Assembly: GCA_022842065.1 (NCBI GenBank)
Contig: JALHQH010000080.1
Location: 1-36,901, forward strand
Length of the DNA stretch: 36,901 bases
DNA from: Caldilineaceae bacterium
GTDB taxonomy: Bacteria; Chloroflexota; Anaerolineae; Caldilineales; Caldilineaceae
Reading direction: 5' to 3'
Made by a program: the position numbers and the translations under genes. This document shows, piece after piece, positions 1-8,405 of this stretch. The notes under the pieces were generated by a model that had not been told where the DNA came from, did no database searches, and worked only from the letters and a program-made list of their open reading frames with translations. Position 1 is the stretch's first letter. Every line of letters begins with the position of its first letter.

Positions 1-81
1 TCAGCGTGCGTCGCACTGACCAAAGAATCTAGCGGACTGGAAACAGTTGGCGGTCAGTGCGACGCACGCGATCCCGTTAGC
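1..81. repeat. Terminal direct repeat, left copy (hairpin-forming)
   Basis: These 81 bases are identical to the last 81 bases of the window (36821-36901), in the same orientation. Within the unit an 18-bp perfect inverted repeat (4-21 with 52-69, arm GCGTGCGTCGCACTGACC) encloses a 30-base loop. The element resembles a short dispersed palindromic repeat on which an assembly would break. It could also be the overlap of a circular molecule. No coding potential is evident. Confidence 0.9.
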
Positions 82-190
82 CAGCAAAACGCCGATTCTC
101 AACTTGACTTCAGTATAGCAGCAAGAATACTGCCGAGCGCCTAGGCTGAGCGGATGTCGAACGATTTTGTTAACTTTCCACAATGACCGG

Positions 191-246
191 TAAACAGCAA
201 TGGTGTAGTGCGCATCAGGAGATGCGCACTACACCATTGCTGTTTA
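191..246. repeat. Perfect 26-bp inverted repeat
   Basis: Positions 191-216 and 221-246 are perfect reverse complements separated by the four bases AGGA. It lies upstream of the McrB-like gene and has no T-tract, so it is not a classical intrinsic terminator. It may be a dispersed palindrome or a strong RNA hairpin. The rest of 82-339 holds no convincing gene. Confidence 0.85.
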
Positions 247-280
247 TTAAGAATCGCCCACTACACGAGAACGCCCATCT

Positions 281-290
281 CTGGTACAAT
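281..290 (+). promoter_or_regulatory. Possible extended -10 promoter for the McrB-like gene
   Basis: CTGGTACAAT contains a TACAAT -10 hexamer (285-290) preceded by TG, the extended -10 signature, about 50 bases before the first start codon of the next gene. No good -35 hexamer is visible. This is a sequence-match guess only. Confidence 0.35.
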
Positions 291-339
291 AAAGGGGTAA
301 AAGCGAATTGCGGATCTATAGAGACAGGTTACGCCATTG

Positions 340-2946
340 ATGCCGAGCGCGTCGAAGACCAATTCATCACTCACCCTATTGCCGGCGAAACGCAAGCAGT
401 TGACCGAACTATACCGCGCCTTCAGCGCTGACTATCTGCCCAGTGCCCCGGCCCAACAGTATCTCGCAGCGTTGACCGACAGTCGCGCCGTTGCCAACAC
501 CAACTATTTAGCGCTGATTGCACATGCCGAGCGGGGCGAAGAGATCACCGAAGCGGTGTTGCGCACATTATTACCCCACGCCGATAGCACCAGCAACCGC
601 TGGCGGGGCGTTTGGATTCACCCGGCCCCCGCCATTCCCGGCGATCTGCGCACCTGGCATGAGGCCGCGGGCTGGAGCCAAGGTGATGAGTGGCCCGTGG
701 TGGCCGCGGCGATCTTTGACCTGGTCCGCACGGTCATTGCTGATCCCACCCAGTTGGCCGTGGCCTGTCAAAATTTTACGGCGCTGCCCTACACGACCGG
801 CTTTCAAAGTGGCATGCTCACGCCGATCCTCAACGCACTGGCTCCGGCGACCTTTCTGCTTTTGACCAATCGCAGCCGGAACGCGCTTAACTACTTTGCC
901 GAAAGTCACTTCACCCAGCAACTGGCTGATTATCCCGCCGCCAACGCTACCCTATCCGCGTTGTTGCATATGTTAGCACGCAGTCGCAAAAATGCAGCGC
1001 GTGATCTGCTCGCCCTTGCCGACCACTTCTCACTCTTCGCCCACTGGCTGGCGACGGTCGAACATTTTTCCTTCCGTGCGCAGCGTTATTGGATCCTCGC
1101 CTTGGACGCGGATCCCTGGCTTTGGCGTGAGTGGCAGGAAGGCAACATGATCGGGATTGGCTGGGACGCGTTGGGTGATCTGCGTGGGATCAACAAACGC
1201 GAATTCGCGACGCGCCGCGACAGCTTGATCGCCCAGGATCCTACCGGCAGCAAACGCAGTGCCGAGGCGGTTTGGCGCTTTGCCCGCCAACTGCACGAAG
1301 GGGATGAAGTCGTCGTCATCCAAGGGTATCAGGTGCTAGGAGTTGGGGTGGTCACCGCTCCCTATTACTATGTGGCGGATGTACCACTGGGCCACCGTCG
1401 CCCTGTTGAATGGCGTGATTTGACCATACGGACTCACCACGAACATTTGGGTAATGCCGCGCTCAGCCCGGTTGATCTCGCCACCTTTACCCGATTAACC
1501 AAAGCGCCGTCGACCCAAACGACTACGAACGCCACGGCGACGGCCCCGATCCAGCGTGAAGCGAAAAGTGTCCCACCTGAATTTGCCGATCTCTTTGCGC
1601 CCTTGGTGGAGACATTGCAAAGCCTGGGTGGCCAAGCGCGCGCCAACGAAGTGATCGAAGCGGTGGGCAATCGTTTGGCCGTGGCCGCTGGAGAGAACAC
1701 ATCCTCCCCCACCCGGCTCAACCGCTTGCGCCGGCAACTCTATCGCGCCCGCCAATATCTCGTGCGGGCCGGTCTGTTGCAAGCGAAACAACATGGGATC
1801 TGGCAGTTGACCGACCAAGGACAGGCCACCAGGTTGAATGATGGTGATGCAACACGGCTCTTTGAAGAGATTGAGTACCAGCAACAATGGCAGCAATCGC
1901 TGGCCAGTGAAAGTAGCACACTCCGCCAGTTGGCCGAGAGTACGGTTACCTATGTAGCCACACCGTCATCGCCTGCCCCGGCCACTCTTACCCATGCGCC
2001 ACCTACGTCAGTGGAATCAACCACGCCGCGTGCAATCGTCCCCACCACCCACACCGCCACCACCGCCACCACCGAGGTCGCCCCCTACTCGCTGACGGAC
2101 TGTGCGGCGGCGACCCTGATCGACGAAGCAACACTGACGCGCTGGGTGCAGAGCATTGAACGCAAAGGGCAGGCAATCTTCTATGGGCCGCCGGGGGTGG
2201 GCAAAACCTTTCTGGCCGAACAGTTGGCGCGTCACCTGGCTGGTGGACAGGCAGAGGCCAAGGGGTGGGGCTTGATCGAAGTTGTCCAATTTCACCCCGC
2301 CTATGCCTATGAAGATTTTGTCCAGGGCATTCGTCCCCAACCCGGCCCGAATGGTACGCTGCATTACCCAGTGGTGGCCGGCCGCTTTTTAGCCTTCTGT
2401 GAACGAGCCACGGCAGTGACGGGACGCGCCGTGCTAATCATCGACGAGATCAATCGGGCCGACCTGGCGCGCGTCTTTGGCGAGTTGATGTATCTGCTTG
2501 AATATCGTGAACGGCAAGTGCGGTTAGCCGCAGATGGGCGGCATTTTGCCATCCCGGCCAATGTGCGGCTGCTTGGCACGATGAACACGGCGGACCGTTC
2601 GATTGCGCTGGTTGATCATGCGTTGCGGCGGCGCTTTGCCTTTATTGCGCTGCAACCCGACTATGGGTTGTTGCGGCGTTATCATCAACAGCAGGCAGTC
2701 GATCCGAAAACAATGGGGGTTGACGTTGAAGCCTTAATCGCCCTGCTGCAACGGGTCAACCGGCAGATTGGCGACGCCCATTACGCCATCGGCCACTCGT
2801 ACTTTTTACGCACCGATCTAGCGACCACCCTGCCCGACATCTGGCAACTGGAGATCGAACCCTATCTGGAAGAGATCTTCTTTGACCAGCCGGAAACGGT
2901 CGCCGCCCTGCGCTGGGTCCGTGTGCACAATGAACTCAAGTTGTAA
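340..2946 (+). CDS. McrB-type AAA+ restriction protein with EVE-like and Mrr_N-like domains
   Basis: 868 residues. Residues ~245-370 look like an EVE/PUA-type modified-base-binding domain (RYWILAL, IGIGWDALGDL, GDEVVVIQGYQ, GVGVV). Residues ~410-510 resemble the Mrr N-terminal winged helix. A Pro/Thr/Ala linker leads to an McrB-family AAA+ motor: Walker A GPPGVGKT (616-623), Walker B VLIIDEINRADL (~698-709) and the MNTADRS signature (748-754) followed by DHALRRRF. McrB proteins translocate DNA using GTP and work with the nuclease McrC, directed by an N-terminal domain that reads modified bases. Here no McrC follows; the next gene is a response regulator. ATG at 340 is chosen; a TTG lies directly before it at 337 and the RBS is weak. 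Type IV restriction or antiphage defence is inferred from family. Confidence 0.8.
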   Translation: MPSASKTNSSLTLLPAKRKQLTELYRAFSADYLPSAPAQQYLAALTDSRAVANTNYLALIAHAERGEEITEAVLRTLLPHADSTSNRWRGVWIHPAPAIPGDLRTWHEAAGWSQGDEWPVVAAAIFDLVRTVIADPTQLAVACQNFTALPYTTGFQSGMLTPILNALAPATFLLLTNRSRNALNYFAESHFTQQLADYPAANATLSALLHMLARSRKNAARDLLALADHFSLFAHWLATVEHFSFRAQRYWILALDADPWLWREWQEGNMIGIGWDALGDLRGINKREFATRRDSLIAQDPTGSKRSAEAVWRFARQLHEGDEVVVIQGYQVLGVGVVTAPYYYVADVPLGHRRPVEWRDLTIRTHHEHLGNAALSPVDLATFTRLTKAPSTQTTTNATATAPIQREAKSVPPEFADLFAPLVETLQSLGGQARANEVIEAVGNRLAVAAGENTSSPTRLNRLRRQLYRARQYLVRAGLLQAKQHGIWQLTDQGQATRLNDGDATRLFEEIEYQQQWQQSLASESSTLRQLAESTVTYVATPSSPAPATLTHAPPTSVESTTPRAIVPTTHTATTATTEVAPYSLTDCAAATLIDEATLTRWVQSIERKGQAIFYGPPGVGKTFLAEQLARHLAGGQAEAKGWGLIEVVQFHPAYAYEDFVQGIRPQPGPNGTLHYPVVAGRFLAFCERATAVTGRAVLIIDEINRADLARVFGELMYLLEYRERQVRLAADGRHFAIPANVRLLGTMNTADRSIALVDHALRRRFAFIALQPDYGLLRRYHQQQAVDPKTMGVDVEALIALLQRVNRQIGDAHYAIGHSYFLRTDLATTLPDIWQLEIEPYLEEIFFDQPETVAALRWVRVHNELKL

Positions 2947-2957
2947 TGAGGAACATT

Positions 2958-3608
2958 ATGGCAGAACCGATTCGGATCTTGATTGCCGATGACCATCCCA
3001 TTGTACGCGATGGGCTTAGTGCCGTCCTGGGTACGCAGCCTGATTTTACGGTCGTGGGCCAAGCGAGCAGTGGGCGAGAAGCGTTACAACAGGTACGGAC
3101 CTTGCAGCCGGATGTGCTGTTACTTGATCTGGAGATGCCGGATCTTGATGGCGTTGAGACGCTGCGTCGTCTGGCCGAATATGAACAAAGTGGGATGGCC
3201 GGCGTGCGGGCGATTGTTTTCACCGCCTTTGATACCGATGATCGGATTGTCGAAGCGGTGCGTGGTGGAGCCAAGGGCTACCTGCTCAAAGGGGCACCGC
3301 GCGACGAACTCTTCAACGCCATCCGCGTCGTCCATAGTGGCGGCTCGCTGCTCCAGCCACTAGTCGCCTCCAAGTTGATCAACCGCCTTAACCAACCCAC
3401 CATGCCCGAATTGCTAACCGAGCGCGAACGCGAAGTGTTGGGCTTGGTGGCCCAAGGGCTTGCCAACAAGGCGATAGCCGCGCAACTAATCGTGACCGAG
3501 CGCACCGTCAAGTTCCATGTCAGCGCAATCATGGGCAAACTCAATGCCGCCAACCGTACCGAAGCCGTCGCCCTCGCCCGCGAACAGGGGTTACTGGCCA
3601 GAAATTAA
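2958..3608 (+). CDS. NarL/LuxR-family response regulator
   Basis: 216 residues. A receiver domain (1-~120) has the acidic pair D11/D12, phosphoacceptor D57 in LLLDLEMPDLDG, the Thr of VFTAFD and the Lys of YLLKGAP. A LuxR-type helix-turn-helix follows (~150-210, LTEREREVLGLVAQGLANKAIA, then TVKFHVSAIMGKL). It should act as a phosphorylation-controlled DNA-binding regulator in the cytoplasm. The start at 2958 is preferred over the in-frame ATG at 2946 because GAGG sits six bases upstream. It begins 11 bases after the McrB-like stop, so the two genes are probably co-transcribed, although no family link is known. No cognate kinase is adjacent. An intrinsic terminator follows at 3714. Confidence 0.92.
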   Translation: MAEPIRILIADDHPIVRDGLSAVLGTQPDFTVVGQASSGREALQQVRTLQPDVLLLDLEMPDLDGVETLRRLAEYEQSGMAGVRAIVFTAFDTDDRIVEAVRGGAKGYLLKGAPRDELFNAIRVVHSGGSLLQPLVASKLINRLNQPTMPELLTEREREVLGLVAQGLANKAIAAQLIVTERTVKFHVSAIMGKLNAANRTEAVALAREQGLLARN

Positions 3609-3612
3609 TCTG

Positions 3613-3687
3613 TAGGACTTGCGCAGCACTCACTGGCTTCGCGCCCAAAGGGCCCCCGCTCAGCCGCCGAGTGCTGCGCAAGTCCTA
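3613..3687. mobile_element. MITE-like palindrome with 19-bp terminal inverted repeats
   Basis: TAGGACTTGCGCAGCACTC at 3613-3631 is perfectly repeated in reverse at 3669-3687 around a GC-rich 37-base core. The ends resemble transposon termini seen as small dispersed palindromes in other bacterial groups (from memory, not searched). No transposase is present. It could instead be a simple long hairpin in the 3' untranslated region of the response regulator gene. Confidence 0.5.
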
Positions 3688-3713
3688 ATCTGATCTTTTG
3701 TACAGCCACCTAC

Positions 3714-3744
3714 CGACCCGACGCATTGATCGTCGGGTCGTTTT
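3714..3744 (+). terminator. Intrinsic terminator after the LuxR regulator
   Basis: CGACCCGACG (3714-3723) pairs perfectly with CGTCGGGTCG (3731-3740) over a 7-base loop and is followed by TTTT. It fits a rho-independent terminator for the McrB/regulator transcript. Confidence 0.8.
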
Positions 3745-4228
3745 AATTGGTGAAGGTTTCGCGCAGTAGGCAGCACGGTAGTACTGACGCTGACCAGATT
3801 AAAGCGAGAGTTGAATCAGTCAAAAGCCTTGGTGGGTGCTGAGGTGCATCGCCAAGGCTTTTTAGATTCAGGCCTTAGGCAAAAATTGGTGCGTAATAGG
3901 TTAGCAGGGTTGGCGTCATGGCATAAGTGCAGGCGGTTTGTCAGGAAGGGGGACGAAAGCGGGGTGCGAAAAGACATGCAAAAATTATGGCTCATTGAGA
4001 AAAGTGACACATAAAAGTGAAAGTACGTTGTCTCTACGTCTTTTTCCGGAGAGGAGTTAGCACTACAATACTATTTACACTTGTAGAGAATTGCTTATGA
4101 TATTGGAGACGCGCAGTAGGCGCCAACCAATATCGTTGGCTCTGGCATGGATGAGAAGGAGTTTCCCATCTAATCCAATCGCAATATAACATTTATTATG
4201 GCAGTCGACCGATAAAGGCCAAGCACGC
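3745..4228. other. Gene-poor interval of about 480 bases
   Basis: I see no gene I would call here. A 67-codon open frame (3811-4014, plus strand) has no good ribosome binding site and overlaps a hairpin, so it is not accepted. The interval holds the bidirectional terminator at 3822-3862 and two copies of CGCGCAGTAGGC (near 3760 and 4111). The promoter of the three-kinase operon is presumably in the AT-rich part after 4020, but no clear -35/-10 pair stands out. Confidence 0.5.
3822..3862. terminator. Bidirectional terminator-like hairpin
   Basis: AAAAGCCTTGG (3822-3832) and CCAAGGCTTTT (3852-3862) form an 11-bp stem with A- and T-rich outer edges, so it could stop transcription in either direction. 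It lies in the gene-poor interval and isolates the kinase operon from upstream reading. Confidence 0.55.
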
Positions 4229-5509
4229 ATGGCGCAACACGCCGATATCCTCATCATTGATGACGACGAAGATAGCATGGCTGCACTCTCCCAAATGCTA
4301 AAAGCGCACGGGTTTCACGTTCACGCAGCAGGCAGTGGCAGCGAGGGGTTGGCAAAGGCAGAGATAATCCAGCCCGATCTGATCCTGCTCGATATTCGGA
4401 TGCCTGATCAAGATGGCTTTGCCGTTTGTGTGCAACTCAAACATAATCAAGCAACCCAAACCATTCCAGTCATGTTTATCAGCGCGCTCTACGAAGTCTT
4501 TGACAAAGTCCATGCATTCCAAGTGGGCGCGGCCGATTACATCACCAAACCCTTTCAGCTAGAGGAGATCCTGGCGCGGGTTGATACACATGTGCGGCAA
4601 CGCAAGCTACATGCGTTCCTTGTCACCCAGAATCAGGTATTGACGGACACCCTGCACCGGCTACAAGAGACGCAACAACAGCTGATTGAGGCCGAAAAGT
4701 TAGCCGCGCTTGGTAGTATGGTCGCTGGGATTGCCCACGAGATTAACACGCCACTTGGAATCAGTGTGACGGCCGCGTCAACATTGGATGATGATACCAC
4801 CACCCTAATGCAAGCTTACCGCAACGGCCGTTTTACGCGTCCGGCGCTTGAAGCCTATTTTCAAACAGCCGAACAGAGCAGCCGGCTGATCCTTAATAAT
4901 TTACAGCGCGCGGCCCACCTGGTCAACAGTTTTAAACAAGTATCGGCTGATCAACTTCAAGTGGAACGCCGCGCTTTTAATTTTGCTGATTACTTGCAAG
5001 AGATCCTACATAGCCTGGAACCAACGCTAAAACAACATAAACACCAGATTATCCTGGAGGGGGATGAGCAGCTTTCACTGGTAAGTTATCCAGGTGCCCT
5101 GTCACAGGTCATTACCAATCTGATCCTAAATTCTGTGAAACATGGCTACCCTGATCAGCTGACCGGTAACTTAACCTTTCGCTGGTGTGCGCACGCAGAT
5201 CAATTCAAATTGCAATACAGTGATGATGGTTGCGGCATTGAAAGCCACCATCTACATCGCATCTTTGAACCATTCTTTACAACAGCACGCGGTCGTGGGG
5301 GCACAGGGCTAGGGTTACATATTGTCTACAACTTGGTCACACAACAGCTTGGGGGGCGGATTATCTGTGAAAGCCAACCGGGGGCAGGTGCGACCTTCAA
5401 ACTAGAACTACCGGTCATTGCCCCCATCGCGGAGTTGATCAACGACAGCATACCAAAACCAAATGGCGCAGCGGGGCAGATGCAACGGCAGGTGATTGAA
5501 GCGATATGA
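4229..5509 (+). CDS. Hybrid receiver-histidine kinase (REC-HK)
   Basis: 426 residues, cytoplasmic. Receiver domain ~4-125 has the acidic run DDDED near residue 10, phosphoacceptor D55 (LLDIRMPDQDG) and Lys in YITKPF. A short coiled coil leads to the dimerisation/phosphoacceptor helix AALGSMVAGIAHEINTPLGI with H170. The HATPase_c domain has N-box NLILNSVKHGY, G1 DDGCGI and G2 GGTGLGLHIVYNL. It lacks any DNA-binding or enzymatic output, so it probably passes phosphate on or listens to another kinase. AAAGG lies ten bases before the ATG. Its stop overlaps the next start (ATGA), so the two are translationally coupled. Its kinase half closely resembles that of the next protein, suggesting tandem duplication. 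Confidence 0.93.
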   Translation: MAQHADILIIDDDEDSMAALSQMLKAHGFHVHAAGSGSEGLAKAEIIQPDLILLDIRMPDQDGFAVCVQLKHNQATQTIPVMFISALYEVFDKVHAFQVGAADYITKPFQLEEILARVDTHVRQRKLHAFLVTQNQVLTDTLHRLQETQQQLIEAEKLAALGSMVAGIAHEINTPLGISVTAASTLDDDTTTLMQAYRNGRFTRPALEAYFQTAEQSSRLILNNLQRAAHLVNSFKQVSADQLQVERRAFNFADYLQEILHSLEPTLKQHKHQIILEGDEQLSLVSYPGALSQVITNLILNSVKHGYPDQLTGNLTFRWCAHADQFKLQYSDDGCGIESHHLHRIFEPFFTTARGRGGTGLGLHIVYNLVTQQLGGRIICESQPGAGATFKLELPVIAPIAELINDSIPKPNGAAGQMQRQVIEAI

Positions 5510-7011
5510 AGCTTGCGCGTCAGTCTATTACCATGATTTTTCACACATTGCGGCGTTGGTTACTGCCGCAAATCGATGACCTAAGCGAAAGTCTGCGCCT
5601 GACGGGCTATATACATTTTATCATCCTTTCCAGTATTGCGCTGACTGCAATTGTTACACCGATCCGGCTCAACACGCTTAATACAAACCATGATGATGGG
5701 TTACTGATCGCAGGCAGTGTCATCACGGCAAATATCCTCTTTTTATATCTGTTGCGTTTAGGATATGAAAAAGTAGTCGCGTATGGGATTGTCATCGTGA
5801 CTTCCCTGGCCATCGCGACAGCGCTATTCGTATTTGCAGAAACACGTCTTAGTATACTGATCTTTGTACCACTCATTCTGCTGGTAACGAGTGCATTGCT
5901 GGGTAGCGGCGCAGTTTTGATCGTTGTTGCTTTTTTTGATCTGGTGTTGATATTCTTCTATTGGGTCCAGCTGCAGCAGTTGATCGCGTACCCAACGAGT
6001 AAAGTCATCAGCATCGCAGATTTGATTCTGTTTTTGTCAGGAATTACCTTTTTAGCCCTACTCTTATATGTAATTGTCAGGCAAATTCATCGGGCACGCA
6101 TCAAAATTTCGCAACAGTCCCAGTCGTTACACGCGACCGTGGCCGAACTACAAAGTATGCAAGATTCGCTAACACGGCGGAGCCAAGAGCTGATGACAGC
6201 CAATGAATACTTGCGCTCGGCACAGCGGCAATTGGTCCAAGCCGAAAAGATGGCAGCACTAGGTAGCCTGGTAGCCGGCATTTCCCATGAAGTCAACACA
6301 CCGTTAGGGATTAGCATTACAGCAGTGACAACAATGGCCGCAGCCACCGAGGAGTTAAAACAACAATATGCGCTCGGCCCATTTCGGCGCTCCAGTTTCG
6401 ACAGTTACTTGCGCATTGTCACCGAAAGTAATGAATTGATCGTCAGTAACCTGCAGCGGGTTGATGAGCTGATGCAAAGCTTCAAACATGTAGCCGTCGA
6501 TCAGATTACATCCGATCGCCGGTCCTTTTATCTGAAACAGTACTTGGAAGAAGTTGTGCGCAGCCTGGAGCCCAAATTGCGTAAGGGGCGGCACACCATC
6601 ACCATTGAAGTCGATCAAGATCTACGTTTGATCAGCTACCCAGGGGCATTTGCACAGATCATCACCAATCTAGTGATTAATTCACTCATCCATGGCTACA
6701 TGCACCGCAAAGAAGGCAAAATTCACATCTGTGCCTATCGCCGTGGTGATCGCCTGCAACTGCAATATTGCGATGATGGCCAGGGGATTGCGGCCGAACA
6801 TTTAGGCCGGATCTATGAGCCATTTTTTACAACTGCCCGTGATCGTGGTGGCACTGGGCTGGGTTTACATATTGTTTACAACCTCGTAACCCAACGCCTC
6901 AAGGGCTTGATCCACCATGAAAGCACACCGACCCAAGGCGTTACGTTTTTTTTAGATCTTCCCTTGATCTTGTCAGAAGATTCCGTACTTGAAGATGAGG
7001 AGCTGCAATGA
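5506..7011 (+). CDS. Integral-membrane sensor histidine kinase
   Basis: 501 residues. The first ~200 residues contain about six hydrophobic helices with short loops and no large extracellular domain, so the sensor is probably membrane-embedded. A coiled coil (~205-245) precedes the phosphoacceptor helix AALGSLVAGISHEVNTPLGI (H261) and a HATPase_c domain (N-box NLVINSLIHGY, G1 DDGQGI, G2 GGTGLGLHIVYNL). These motifs match the preceding kinase nearly residue for residue, far more than typical family similarity, which points to paralogy. It overlaps both neighbours by four bases (ATGA). An internal ATG at 5533 is an alternative start. It may be the signal-receiving kinase of the three-gene set, with the flanking REC-containing kinases as partners; that is inference. 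Confidence 0.92.
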   Translation: MKLARQSITMIFHTLRRWLLPQIDDLSESLRLTGYIHFIILSSIALTAIVTPIRLNTLNTNHDDGLLIAGSVITANILFLYLLRLGYEKVVAYGIVIVTSLAIATALFVFAETRLSILIFVPLILLVTSALLGSGAVLIVVAFFDLVLIFFYWVQLQQLIAYPTSKVISIADLILFLSGITFLALLLYVIVRQIHRARIKISQQSQSLHATVAELQSMQDSLTRRSQELMTANEYLRSAQRQLVQAEKMAALGSLVAGISHEVNTPLGISITAVTTMAAATEELKQQYALGPFRRSSFDSYLRIVTESNELIVSNLQRVDELMQSFKHVAVDQITSDRRSFYLKQYLEEVVRSLEPKLRKGRHTITIEVDQDLRLISYPGAFAQIITNLVINSLIHGYMHRKEGKIHICAYRRGDRLQLQYCDDGQGIAAEHLGRIYEPFFTTARDRGGTGLGLHIVYNLVTQRLKGLIHHESTPTQGVTFFLDLPLILSEDSVLEDEELQ

Positions 7012-8405
7012 CCAATATTTACTCTTTTGCCATCGCGCCCGAAGTGATGGATGTGGCGGCAGTTGAAGACGATCTGTTGATTTTTGATGATACGGTTGAC
7101 GATGATCAGGTTGTGCAGCTCTACCAGGGAAGCGAACCCTGGAAAGTGTTGATCGTTGATGATGAGCCGGAAGTACACCAGGTTACCATGTTGGCGCTCC
7201 AACGGCTGATGTACAACGGGCGCGAGTTGCGCTTCCTTTCGGCTTATTCGGCACGCGATGCCGAAGTGCTGATGGCTGCCCATCCAGATATTGCCATTGC
7301 GCTGTTGGATGTTGTCATGGAGACGAATCAGGCCGGGCTGTCGCTGGTTAAATATGTCCGTGAATCGCTGGGTAACAAAACCATTCGCATTATCTTGCGG
7401 ACTGGCCAACCAGGGGAAGCACCAGAAGAAGCGATCATCCGGCAGTATGATATTAACGACTACAAGACCAAAACCGAGTTAACCCGACAAAAATTGTGCA
7501 CATCGATTCTGGTCTCGTTGCGTACCTACGAACAACTGCTCGCCTTTGAGGCCAATCAACATGAGTTGGAGAAGCTCTCCCGTCATTTACGCGAGCACAA
7601 TCGCGAACTCCAGCGCGCCAAAGACCAAGCCGAAGCTGCGAGCCGTGCGAAAGATGAATTTCTCTCGCTCATGAATCACGAACTGCGTACCCCGTTGAAT
7701 GTGATTCTCATGCGCGCCGAGATTCTGGACAACGGGATCTATGGTCAACTATCAGCTAAACAGAAAAAGTCGATCGAACTGATCCGCACCAGCAGTCACC
7801 ACCTGCTGGCCATTATCGATGACATTTTAGACCTATCCGGCATTACCACCGACCAGCTCACCGTGATGATGCGCCCAGTCTCCGCGCGTGCAGTCTGCGA
7901 GCAGAGCATCCAAGTGATTCACAATATGGCGAAAAACAAAGAGATCGCCATCGAATTCAACCCAACGGCGGAAGACATTCAGGTTTCGGCGGATGAACAA
8001 CGGCTCATGCAGGTCGTCGAAAAGTTGCTCAAGAATGCGATCAAATTCACCCCCAACCGCTCGAAAGTCGGCATTGAGCTGCACCAGGATATACCAAGTG
8101 GACAAGCGCAAATTACCATCTGGGATCAAGGCATCGGGATTGCGTCAAATGATATGAATCGGCTCTTTCAACCCTTCGTCCAGTTGGAACATAGCCTGAC
8201 GCGGCGCTATGAAGGGGCCGGCATCGGGCTGTCGATTGCCTCGCGGCTAGCCCAGTTAATGGGTGGCGAAATCTCGGTCGAAAGTGCCCCCCAAGAGGGT
8301 AGCCGCTTTAAGGTTACACTGCCCTTGGCGCACAGCAAAGGGGAGGTGTGCGCTACGCTGCGGCAGCCGCAGCCTGGGCAACCTGTGCTTGCCACAGCCC
8401 CATAA
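7008..8405 (+). CDS. Receiver-histidine kinase with N-terminal REC
   Basis: 465 residues. An acidic N-terminal tail (~1-45) precedes a receiver (~46-170: KVLIVDDEPEVHQ, phosphoacceptor D101 in ALLDVVMETNQAG, ILRTGQPGEAP). The late part of this receiver (AIIRQYDINDYKTKTELT) resembles receivers of the DUF3369/RpfG-like type. A coiled coil and a standard HisKA domain (FLSLMNHELRTPLN, H224) follow, then HATPase_c (KLLKNAIKFTP, DQGIGI, GAGIGLSIASRL). Its kinase core differs from the two upstream, so it is not a third copy of the same duplication. Start ATG overlaps the previous stop. Its last 53 bases overlap the end of mgsA on the other strand. Confidence 0.92.
   Translation: MTNIYSFAIAPEVMDVAAVEDDLLIFDDTVDDDQVVQLYQGSEPWKVLIVDDEPEVHQVTMLALQRLMYNGRELRFLSAYSARDAEVLMAAHPDIAIALLDVVMETNQAGLSLVKYVRESLGNKTIRIILRTGQPGEAPEEAIIRQYDINDYKTKTELTRQKLCTSILVSLRTYEQLLAFEANQHELEKLSRHLREHNRELQRAKDQAEAASRAKDEFLSLMNHELRTPLNVILMRAEILDNGIYGQLSAKQKKSIELIRTSSHHLLAIIDDILDLSGITTDQLTVMMRPVSARAVCEQSIQVIHNMAKNKEIAIEFNPTAEDIQVSADEQRLMQVVEKLLKNAIKFTPNRSKVGIELHQDIPSGQAQITIWDQGIGIASNDMNRLFQPFVQLEHSLTRRYEGAGIGLSIASRLAQLMGGEISVESAPQEGSRFKVTLPLAHSKGEVCATLRQPQPGQPVLATAP

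Noticed and set aside
1..183. 60-codon minus-strand open frame at the left edge
   Set aside because: Covers the hairpin repeat, no RBS, no motif.
3811..4014. 67-codon open frame in the gene-poor interval
   Set aside because: Overlaps a terminator hairpin, lacks an RBS and recognisable motif.
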